Of a DNA stretch of 56,967 nucleotides, positions 8,483 through 14,584 are shown in pieces. Source of the DNA: an uncultured Clostridia bacterium. GTDB lineage: Bacteria > Bacillota > Clostridia > Christensenellales > Borkfalkiaceae. A model generated the notes under the pieces. It was not told the DNA's origin. It did not search any database and saw nothing but the letters and a program-made list of their open reading frames with translations. The DNA is taken from positions 1 through 56,967 of the forward strand of contig CANQXA010000009.1 of the NCBI GenBank assembly GCA_947627765.1, written 5' to 3'. The number at the start of each line of letters is the position of its first letter. The first letter of the stretch is position 1. Both the position numbers and the translations under genes were made by a program.

Positions 8483-9493
8483 ATGGCAACCTATCTCTCT
8501 CCGCTCGCCTTACAGCGCGCGGATCCTTATCTCTACAAGCATACCGACGGGAAGTATTACTTCACCGCGACCTGTCCGCTCTACGACCGCATCGAGATCC
8601 GCTGTGCGGACACCGTGAACGGGATCGCTTCGGCGCCCGCGCGCGTCGTGTGGACCAAGCACCCCATGGGCGCGATGGCGTGCCATATCTGGGCGCCCGA
8701 GATCCACTATGTGATGGGGCGGTGGGTCATCTACTTCGCCGCGGGGCATAAACCCGGCAAGTGGAGGATCCGTCCCTACGCCCTGATCCTCGACGGCAAC
8801 GATCCCATGAAGGATCCTTGGGTGGAGGCGGGAATGCTTCAGCCCGCGGACGGCGACCCCTATCCCTTCACCGATTTCTCGCTGGATACCACCGTCTTCG
8901 AGCACCGCGGCAGGTGGTACATCATCTGGGCGCAGAAGTTCGGCACCGAGGAGGCGGAAAAGGCGATCTCCAACCTCTACATCGCCGAGCTCGAGAGCCC
9001 CGTAAAGCTCAAAACCTTCCACGTCCTGCTCTCCACGCCCGATTACGATTGGGAGCGCGACGGCGGATTTTGGGTCAACGAAGGGCCTGCGGTCGTCAAG
9101 CACGGCGGGAAGATCTATTGTACGTTCTCCGCTTCGGCGACGGGCGCGTGCTACTGCATCGGGCTGCTCACTGCCGACGAAGACGCCGATCTCTGCGATC
9201 CCCGCAGCTGGAAAAAGAACCGCTATCCCCTCTTCAAGACGGACGAAGCCCTCAAAATTTACGGCCCCGGGCACAACTGCTTTGTCCTCGGGGACGAGGG
9301 CGAACAGCTCGCCCTGCTCCACTTCCGCAACTACGAGAAGATCCACGGCGATCCGCTCGACGACCACAACCGCCATGCCCATGTCGTGAGGATCACCTTC
9401 GGGGAAGACGGCGCGCCCATGTTTACGCCCGACCCCGCCGAGCTCTACAACGCGCCCACCGTCAACGAAAAACAGAAGAACATCAATTCGTAA
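8483..9493 (+). CDS. Glycoside hydrolase family 43 (arabinofuranosidase/xylosidase type)
   Basis: 336 residues of one five-bladed propeller without signal peptide, so probably cytoplasmic. The three expected acidic residues are visible: general base D14 in QRADPYLYK, pKa-tuning D135 in DFSLDTTVF, and general acid E200 in FWVNEGPAV. 'HIWAPEIHYVMGRWVIYFAAG' (residues 68-88) is a typical GH43 blade. GH43 enzymes remove arabinose or xylose from plant polysaccharide fragments; exact substrate cannot be told from sequence. Strong ribosome site AAGGGGGGAACC before the ATG. Last gene of its unit: a strong terminator follows 14 bases after the stop. Confidence 0.87.
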   Translation: MATYLSPLALQRADPYLYKHTDGKYYFTATCPLYDRIEIRCADTVNGIASAPARVVWTKHPMGAMACHIWAPEIHYVMGRWVIYFAAGHKPGKWRIRPYALILDGNDPMKDPWVEAGMLQPADGDPYPFTDFSLDTTVFEHRGRWYIIWAQKFGTEEAEKAISNLYIAELESPVKLKTFHVLLSTPDYDWERDGGFWVNEGPAVVKHGGKIYCTFSASATGACYCIGLLTADEDADLCDPRSWKKNRYPLFKTDEALKIYGPGHNCFVLGDEGEQLALLHFRNYEKIHGDPLDDHNRHAHVVRITFGEDGAPMFTPDPAELYNAPTVNEKQKNINS

Positions 9494-9506
9494 ACGCCAA
9501 AATTTC

Positions 9507-9537
9507 GGGCGCCGCGGCTATGCGGCGCCCTTTTTTT
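9507..9537 (+). terminator. Rho-independent terminator after GH43 gene
   Basis: Nine-base-pair perfect stem GGGCGCCGC / GCGGCGCCC with a six-base loop, followed by seven T (9531-9537). Confidence 0.92.
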
Positions 9538-9573
9538 GCGCTTTGCCCGTTCAATAAAAACGGCGCAGTTTCA

Positions 9574-9579
9574 TATACT
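9574..9579 (+). promoter_or_regulatory. -10 box TATACT, leaderless type
   Basis: TATACT six bases before the ATG of murG (9586); no ribosome site in the gap TGTTTGC that precedes the ATG. A weak -35-like TTCAAT lies at 9550-9555. Confidence 0.5.
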
Positions 9580-9585
9580 GTTTGC

Positions 9586-10644
9586 ATGAAGAAAATTCTG
9601 TTTACGGGGGGAGGAAGCGCGGGGCACGTCGTCCCCAACCTCGCGCTCATGCGCGAACTGCGCTTTTCCTGCGACCTCGCCTATATGGGCACGGGAGGCG
9701 TGGAAAAGGGTTTGATCGAGAGCGCGGGCTATCCCTTTTTCGAAGTGGACTGCCCCAAACTGAGACGGTCGTTTACTCTCAAAAATTTAGGAATTCCCTT
9801 CCGTCTCTTTCGCGCCGTACGGCAGGCGGAAGCTATCCTCGAAGAGGAGAAATACGACCTCGTCTTCTCCAAGGGCGGCTACGCGAGCTATCCCGCAATG
9901 CGGGCGGCGCAAAAACTCGGGATCCCCACATTGACCCATGAGAGCGACCTCTCGCCCGGGCTGTGCACCCGCCTCATCGCAAAGCGCACGAAGCACGTTC
10001 TGACCTCTTTCCCCGAGACGGCAAAGCGGTTTCCGAACGGCGTTTTCGTCGGATCGCCCGTCCGCAAAGAGCTCTTCGCGGGCGACCGTCTCCGCGCGCG
10101 GCACAAATTCGGTCTGCCCGCCGAGGGGGAGGTCCTCTTGGTCTTTGGCGGCGGAAGCGGTAGCCATGTCTTAAATGAGGCGCTCGAAAACGCGCTCGAA
10201 CCCCTTCTTACGCGCTTCTCCGTATTGCATCTTTCGGGGAAGGGGAACGGGGAGGCGAGGAAGGTCTCGGAGAGCGGGACGGTGTATCTTCGCAAGGAAT
10301 TCGAGCCCGATATGGGCGGCGCCTATGCCGCCGCGAGCCTCGTCCTCTCGCGCGCGGGGAGCAATACGGTCTTCGAAATTTTGGCGCTCAAAAAGCGCGC
10401 CCTGCTCGTCCCGCTGGCGCACGCCTCCCGCGGGGATCAGGTGGAAAACGCCGCGTACTTTTCGGAAAAGGGGCTTGTCCGCGTGCTACCCGAGAGCGAA
10501 CTCGTAAGTCTCAATGAAAAGATCTACGCGCTTGCGGACGACATCGAGCTTGTCAAAAATTTAGAAAATAGTTGCTTTGAGAGCGGAACGCCGCGTATCC
10601 TCTCCATCATGAAAGCCACCCTTCAATCGGGGGCGAGGGAATAG
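9586..10644 (+). CDS. murG: MurG, peptidoglycan lipid II GlcNAc transferase
   Basis: 352 residues, normal length for the family. MurG adds GlcNAc from UDP-GlcNAc to lipid I, giving lipid II on the inner face of the membrane. The N-terminal Rossmann half has the signature FTGGGSAGHVVPNLAL (residues 6-21); the C-terminal half has VFGGGSGSHVLN, the donor-binding 'LSRAGSNTVFEILALKKRALLVPL' and 'DQVENAAYF'. The start is fixed by the FTGGG motif and lies 7 bases after a -10 box, so translation is probably leaderless. It is not in a division/cell-wall cluster here; it stands alone. Its last 22 bases overlap the 3' end of the convergent yunB-like gene. Confidence 0.88.
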   Translation: MKKILFTGGGSAGHVVPNLALMRELRFSCDLAYMGTGGVEKGLIESAGYPFFEVDCPKLRRSFTLKNLGIPFRLFRAVRQAEAILEEEKYDLVFSKGGYASYPAMRAAQKLGIPTLTHESDLSPGLCTRLIAKRTKHVLTSFPETAKRFPNGVFVGSPVRKELFAGDRLRARHKFGLPAEGEVLLVFGGGSGSHVLNEALENALEPLLTRFSVLHLSGKGNGEARKVSESGTVYLRKEFEPDMGGAYAAASLVLSRAGSNTVFEILALKKRALLVPLAHASRGDQVENAAYFSEKGLVRVLPESELVSLNEKIYALADDIELVKNLENSCFESGTPRILSIMKATLQSGARE

Positions 10645-11279
10645 CCGTCGCCGAAAATATCCGCCTGCAAATAGGTATCGGGGACCTTCCCGATCAGCAC
10701 GCTCTCGCAGATGAGGACCTCGGTGAGCGAGGCGAAGTTGCTCGTCCCCGAGGGCATGATGATGGAGATGTCCGCCACGATCTCGAGGTAGATGGAGTGC
10801 TTGGTCTGGTTGATCCCCGCCTGCTCGAAGGCGGAGACGAACTTGCACGCCACGTTGGAAATGGGAATGATCTTCATGTGGATCTTGGGTCCGAAGCCCG
10901 CCCATGCCTCGATCCCGAAGAAGGCGCCGAGGGGGACGTCTACGCCGTCCTCGCTCATCCGCTGGAGATTTTGTTGGGACATATACGCCGTGTCGCGCGC
11001 GATGCGGTTGATTTGGAGAGGGTCGGATGTAATTGCCGTGATCTCGCCGTCCTCCCCCCGCTCCACCCGCACGAGCTCCTCGTAGCGGACCCCGTCCGAC
11101 AGCGTATAGTAGATCGCGTCGTTGACGGCGACCGTCGTGATCGAGCGCATATTCGCCTCCGCAATGGATTTGAGGACGCCCGTCACGTTGACGTGGAGGA
11201 CTACGATCAGGGCGATGAGCGCGGCGGGAATGAAAAGAAGCAGGAGCTTTTTTGAAAAACGGGCGCGGCGGTATTTCAC
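10623..11279 (-). CDS. yunB: Sporulation protein YunB homologue
   Basis: 218 residues: basic N-terminus, one membrane helix (LLLLFIPAALIALIVVLHV, about residues 12-30), then an extracytoplasmic domain. Segments such as 'IAEANMRSITTVAVNDAIYYTL', 'PLGAFFGIEAWAGFGPKIHMKI' and 'GINQTKHSIYLEIVADISII' match my memory of YunB, a mother-cell (SigE-controlled in Bacillus) protein needed for normal spores. The start is a GTG at 11279 with no clear ribosome site; TAGAAT directly abuts it. It ends tail to tail with murG, overlapping by 22 bases. Supports a sporulating ancestry together with the sigF operon. Confidence 0.8.
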   Translation of the reverse strand: MKYRRARFSKKLLLLFIPAALIALIVVLHVNVTGVLKSIAEANMRSITTVAVNDAIYYTLSDGVRYEELVRVERGEDGEITAITSDPLQINRIARDTAYMSQQNLQRMSEDGVDVPLGAFFGIEAWAGFGPKIHMKIIPISNVACKFVSAFEQAGINQTKHSIYLEIVADISIIMPSGTSNFASLTEVLICESVLIGKVPDTYLQADIFGDGYSLAPD

Positions 11280-11323
11280 ATTCTACGCTATGCCGCACCC
11301 CTTCGCAAATAGAACGCAAATCC

Positions 11324-11366
11324 AAAAAGCCGCGCCGCCCCGAGGCAAGCCTCGGGGCGGCGCGGC
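11324..11366 (-). terminator. Long-stem terminator after the IMPACT-family gene
   Basis: Eighteen-base-pair perfect stem (11329-11346 with 11349-11366; outer GCCGCGCC, inner CCCCGAGGC) with AA between the arms. On the minus strand it is followed by five T (11324-11328). The inner 15 bases per arm recur at 14501-14532. Confidence 0.85.
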
Positions 11367-11381
11367 GGTCTTATGAAACGC

Positions 11382-12002
11382 TTATGATCCGAAGGGGAAG
11401 AAATCCCGCTTGCCGGGGGTGAGCGTCACCTTTCCGTTGAAGAAATCGCGGGCGCGGGCGCAGAACTGCGCTTCTTCGCGCTCCCGCACCATGACGGTGA
11501 AGACTGCCCCCTCCGCGAAATCCCGACCGAGGACGGTCTCGCCCTCGAGGAAGCGGAGTGCGGCGTTGATCTCGGAGTATCCGACTTCGAGCCGTATCTC
11601 GACGCCCTCCGCAAAGACGCGCTTGGGCGCCGCCGCCACGCCGTCTGCGGCGCCGCCCGCATAGGCGCGGGTCAGCCCGCCCGCTCCCAATTTGATCCCG
11701 CCGAAATAGCGGACGACGGCGACCGCGGTCTCCCTCAGCCCGTTCGCCTTGATCACGCCGAGGATGGGCATCCCCGCCGTGCCCTGCGGCTCCCCGTCGT
11801 CGGAAAACCTCTGGAGATTGCCCGTGCGGTCGGCGATGAAGCCGTAGCAGACGTGGGTCGCCGCGGGATGCGCCGCGCGCGTTCTCGCGAGAAATGCCCG
11901 CGCCTCCTCCTCGCCCGCGGCATGGGCGACATACGTCAAAAACCTGCTCTTTTCGATGGTCGTCTCGACCTGCGTCTCCCCGACGACGGCGGTAAATTCC
12001 AT
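11382..12002 (-). CDS. IMPACT/YigZ family protein
   Basis: 206 residues with the UPF0029 N-terminal domain: 'EKSRFLTYVAHAAGEEEARAFL', 'HVCYGFIADRTGNLQRFSDDGEPQGTAGMPIL' and 'VVRYFGGIKLGAGGLTRAY', followed by the short DUF1949-type C-terminal domain. Members are conserved in nearly all bacteria; suggested roles involve translation or nucleic acid binding, but none is firmly established. The ATG at 12000-12002 overlaps the tyrS stop codon (TGATG), so it is coupled to tyrS. Confidence 0.87.
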   Translation of the reverse strand: MEFTAVVGETQVETTIEKSRFLTYVAHAAGEEEARAFLARTRAAHPAATHVCYGFIADRTGNLQRFSDDGEPQGTAGMPILGVIKANGLRETAVAVVRYFGGIKLGAGGLTRAYAGGAADGVAAAPKRVFAEGVEIRLEVGYSEINAALRFLEGETVLGRDFAEGAVFTVMVREREEAQFCARARDFFNGKVTLTPGKRDFFPFGS

Positions 12003-13195
12003 CAGCTTCTCGTGACTTTGAGGTGGACTTTCTTCCCCTTGTGGAGGATAAATCCGCCCGCGGGAAGGGGCGCGGAGAACTCCGTGATCTTGGTCTCCCC
12101 GATGGAGACGCCGCCCTGTTCGATCAGCCTTCTCGCCTCGCCGTTGGACTTCGCAAGCCCCGTCTCCACGAGCGCTTGCAAGACGGTTTCACACGTTTTT
12201 GAAAGGGTGACCTCGGGCATGGTATCGGCGTTTCCGCTGAAAGCGCCGATCGCCTCGCGCCGAGCCTTCTCCGCTTTCTCCTCGCCGTGGACCATCTTCG
12301 TGAGCTCGAAGGCGAGCCGTTCTTTGGCGGCGTTCATGCGCTCGTCGCGGTGCGCGGTGAGCGCGGCGATCTCGTCGAGGGGAAGGAAGGTGAGAAGTTT
12401 TAAGCACTTCTCCACGTCCTCGTCCGCCGTGTTGCGCCAATATTGGTAGAACTCGTAGGGCGTGGTCTTGTTCTCGTCGAGCCAAACGGCGCCCTTTTGG
12501 GTCTTCCCCATCTTTTTGCCCTCGCTCGTCGTGAGAAGGGCGGTGGTCATCGCGTAGGCGGGCTTCTGTTCCTTCCGCCTTATGAGGTCGGCGCCCGCGA
12601 GGATGTTGCTCCACTGGTCGTCGCCGCCCAGCTCGAGCGAACAGCCGTATTTTCTGTGCAGGACCAAAAAGTCGTATGCCTGCATCAGCATATAGTTGAA
12701 TTCCAAGAAGGAGAGCCCGCGCTCCATACGGGTCTTGAAGCACTCCGCCGTCAGCATCTTATTGACGGAGAAGTGGACGCCGACGTCCCGTAAAAAGTCC
12801 ACATAGTTGAGCCCGAGAAGCCAATCGGCGTTGTTGACGATGATCGCGGCGTTCTCCCCTTCGAAGCGGATGAAGCGCGCCATCTGCTTTTTGAAGCACT
12901 CGACGTGGTGGGCGACGGTCTCCTTCGTCAACATCGCGCGCATATCCGTTCTCCCCGAGGGGTCCCCCACCATCGCCGTGCCGCCGCCGATGAGCACGAT
13001 GGGCTTGTGCCCCGCATTCTGCATATGGCGCATCGTCATAAGCTGCATAAAGTGCCCGACGTGGAGGGAATCCGCCGTCGGGTCGAACCCGATGTAGAAG
13101 GGTACGCTCTCCCGCCCCAAAAGTTCGTAGAGCTCGTCCTCGTAGACGGTCTGTTTGAGAAATCCCCGCTCGCGCAGGGTATCCATGACATTCAT
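12002..13195 (-). CDS. tyrS: Tyrosyl-tRNA synthetase
   Basis: 397 residues; charges tRNA-Tyr with tyrosine. Class I signatures are present: HVGH at residues 45-48 (HIGH equivalent), the tyrosine pocket [10 protein letters not shown] and 'GGDDQWSNI', KMGKT (KMSKS equivalent), and a C-terminal S4 RNA-binding domain ending in '[10 protein letters not shown]'. I place the start at 13195 ([12 protein letters not shown]), with GCGAGG upstream, rather than at an in-frame ATG 54 bases earlier that lies within the promoter. A TTGACA-N17-TATAAT promoter is at 13221-13249. No T-box leader is visible in the short 5' region. Confidence 0.93.
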   Translation of the reverse strand: MNVMDTLRERGFLKQTVYEDELYELLGRESVPFYIGFDPTADSLHVGHFMQLMTMRHMQNAGHKPIVLIGGGTAMVGDPSGRTDMRAMLTKETVAHHVECFKKQMARFIRFEGENAAIIVNNADWLLGLNYVDFLRDVGVHFSVNKMLTAECFKTRMERGLSFLEFNYMLMQAYDFLVLHRKYGCSLELGGDDQWSNILAGADLIRRKEQKPAYAMTTALLTTSEGKKMGKTQKGAVWLDENKTTPYEFYQYWRNTADEDVEKCLKLLTFLPLDEIAALTAHRDERMNAAKERLAFELTKMVHGEEKAEKARREAIGAFSGNADTMPEVTLSKTCETVLQALVETGLAKSNGEARRLIEQGGVSIGETKITEFSAPLPAGGFILHKGKKVHLKVTRS

Positions 13196-13220
13196 AACTT
13201 GCCTCGCTTTCTTTTCCCCT

Positions 13221-13249
13221 ATTATAATGCAGCGGGGACGGGATGTCAA
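13221..13249 (-). promoter_or_regulatory. Sigma-A promoter of tyrS
   Basis: On the minus strand TTGACA (13244-13249), 17-base spacer, TATAAT (13221-13226): a perfect consensus. The -35 box overlaps the stop codon of the small gene upstream. Confidence 0.85.
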
Positions 13250-13434
13250 ACGTTTTCAAGGGCATGAACGGGACTGCCGCCGCGGACATTGAGCCCTTTC
13301 AGCCCGTAAAAGGCGCGGAGCATCTCCTCGCCCGTGCGCTCCACGGCGAGACGCGCGGCAAGCTCCAAGTTGCGCGCCCTCCGCTTCTCTTTGAGGTAGT
13401 TCTCGATCTCCATTTCGATTTCCTGCTCACTCAT
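13246..13434 (-). CDS. Small charged protein of unknown function
   Basis: 62 residues from the ATG at 13434 ([20 protein letters not shown]), mostly charged helix, then '[18 protein letters not shown]'. No membrane segment and no family recognised. TATAAT (13441-13446) ends six bases before the ATG and there is no usable ribosome site, so the mRNA seems leaderless. It lies between tyrS (same strand) and a WYL regulator transcribed the other way; a perfect palindrome occupies its upstream region, so the regulator may control it. Confidence 0.6.
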   Translation of the reverse strand: MSEQEIEMEIENYLKEKRRARNLELAARLAVERTGEEMLRAFYGLKGLNVRGGSPVHALENV

Positions 13435-13440
13435 GCCTCT

Positions 13441-13446
13441 ATTATA
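13441..13446 (-). promoter_or_regulatory. -10 box of the small gene, leaderless type
   Basis: TATAAT on the minus strand, six bases (AGAGGC) before the ATG at 13434. The palindrome 13456-13476 sits where the -35 region would be. Confidence 0.6.
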
Positions 13447-13455
13447 CGATGAAAT

Positions 13456-13476
13456 ATATGACAATAATTGTCATAT
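13456..13476. promoter_or_regulatory. Perfect palindrome, probable operator
   Basis: Ten-base arms ATATGACAAT and ATTGTCATAT around a central A (13466). It lies between two divergent promoters: 10 bases upstream of the -10 of the small minus-strand gene, and 16 bases upstream of the -35 of the WYL regulator gene. Symmetry and position fit a dimeric repressor or activator, most simply the WYL protein itself. Confidence 0.65.
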
Positions 13477-13491
13477 TTATAAAAATTTTTC

Positions 13492-13520
13492 TTGCTTTTT
13501 CGACAAATCCGTGCTATGAT
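13492..13520 (+). promoter_or_regulatory. Promoter of the WYL regulator gene
   Basis: TTGCTT (13492-13497), 17 bases, TATGAT (13515-13520) with an upstream TGC (extended -10). A short inverted repeat GATAG-TC-CTATC overlaps the -10 and start site. Confidence 0.6.
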
Positions 13521-13552
13521 AGTCCTATCAAGCTACCATGAGAGGGCGCGGA

Positions 13553-14482
13553 ATGAAATTTCAGATCATGATCAAGATCCTCTTTATCCTGCTGAAGAGG
13601 AAGCGGGTGAGCGCGGGGCAGCTGGCGGCGGAGTTCGGCTGTTCGGTGCGCACCGTCTACCGCTATATAGAGGAGATGTGCTGTGCGGGGATCCCCATCG
13701 ACGTCGCCCGCGGCGCGGGGGGCGGGATCTCCGTTTCGGACGCCTATAAGCTCCCGACGGGGCTCTTCACGCGGGAGGAGTACACGCGCGTGCTCGACGC
13801 CGTGCTCGCCATGCAAGCGGAGACGGGGGATCCCGTGCTTCGCGAAGCCGCCGAAAAGATCTCGGCGAGGAGCAAGACGCAACAGTACGAGGCGACGCTC
13901 ACGGGGAACATCCTCGTGGACAGCGGGACTTGGGCGGACGAGAGCAAGTTCTCCGAAAAACTTGCCCTGCTCGAACGCTGTATCGAAGAAAAACGGACCG
14001 CCGAGATCCTCTATGTGGACCGCGAGGGGGAGGAGACCAGACGCACCGTCGCCCCCCATCTGCTGATCTATAAGCAGAATCTTTGGTACGTCTATGCCTA
14101 CTGCGATCTCCGCAAGGACTTCCGCCTCTTCAAAGTGGGGAGGATCCGCTGTCTGAACGCCACCGAGGAGCACTTTACGCCCCGCCCCTTCTCGCGCGAC
14201 GACCTTCCCCTCTCCTTTTGGCGGGACGGGGAGAACGACATCGAGGCGCGCTTCGAGGTCTCGCCCGAGGCGCTCCCCTTTGCGCAGGAATGGTTGGGCG
14301 TAGACAACATCGTCGAGCAGAACGGCAAATTCTACGGCGAAGTGATCCTTCCCGACGACGAATCGCTCATCATGAAGATCCTCTCCGTGGGCTCGGGGTT
14401 CAAAGTGCTCTCCCCCGCTTCGCTCGCAGAGCGCGTTGCGGACGCCGCCCGCGCGATCGAGAGCCAATACGAAACGCCGTAA
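13553..14482 (+). CDS. WYL-domain transcriptional regulator (YafY type)
   Basis: 309 residues. The N-terminus is a DeoR-like winged helix (KRVSAGQLAAEFGCSVRTVYRYIEEM, residues about 17-42) followed by 'GIPIDVARGAGGGISVSDAYKLP'. The middle and C-terminal parts hold the WYL domain ('HLLIYKQNLWYVYAYCDLRKDFRLFKVGRI') and the WCX extension ('EVILPDDESLIMKILSVGSGFKVL'). Such proteins sense small ligands or nucleic acid and regulate local genes. I prefer the ATG at 13553 (MKFQIMIKILF), which has GAGAGGG upstream; an in-frame ATG lies at 13538. It probably binds the palindrome at 13456-13476. Confidence 0.85.
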   Translation: MKFQIMIKILFILLKRKRVSAGQLAAEFGCSVRTVYRYIEEMCCAGIPIDVARGAGGGISVSDAYKLPTGLFTREEYTRVLDAVLAMQAETGDPVLREAAEKISARSKTQQYEATLTGNILVDSGTWADESKFSEKLALLERCIEEKRTAEILYVDREGEETRRTVAPHLLIYKQNLWYVYAYCDLRKDFRLFKVGRIRCLNATEEHFTPRPFSRDDLPLSFWRDGENDIEARFEVSPEALPFAQEWLGVDNIVEQNGKFYGEVILPDDESLIMKILSVGSGFKVLSPASLAERVADAARAIESQYETP

Positions 14483-14500
14483 AGCGGCGGACAATCGAAA

Positions 14501-14532
14501 GCGCCGCCCCGAGGCATGCCTCGGGGCGGCGC
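14501..14532. terminator. Terminator between WYL gene and lipoprotein gene
   Basis: Perfect 16-base arms (GCGCCGCCCCGAGGCA and its complement) with no extra loop bases, followed on the plus strand by GTTGTTTT. Placed between convergent genes, so it may serve both. Confidence 0.75.
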
Positions 14533-14584
14533 GTTGTTTTCCGTGATCCTGCGTTGTCTTACGTCGCTATGTTCTTCGTCTGCC

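Noticed and set aside
5628-8489. A 953-codon open frame antisense to the propeller protein
   Set aside because: GC-rich coding DNA often leaves the antisense frame open. The plus strand has signal peptide, repeated blades and anchor; the antisense text has no such order.
13195-13249. Longer N-terminus for TyrRS
   Set aside because: The upstream ATG lies in the promoter (-35 at 13244-13249); the start at 13195 has a ribosome site and fits the family.
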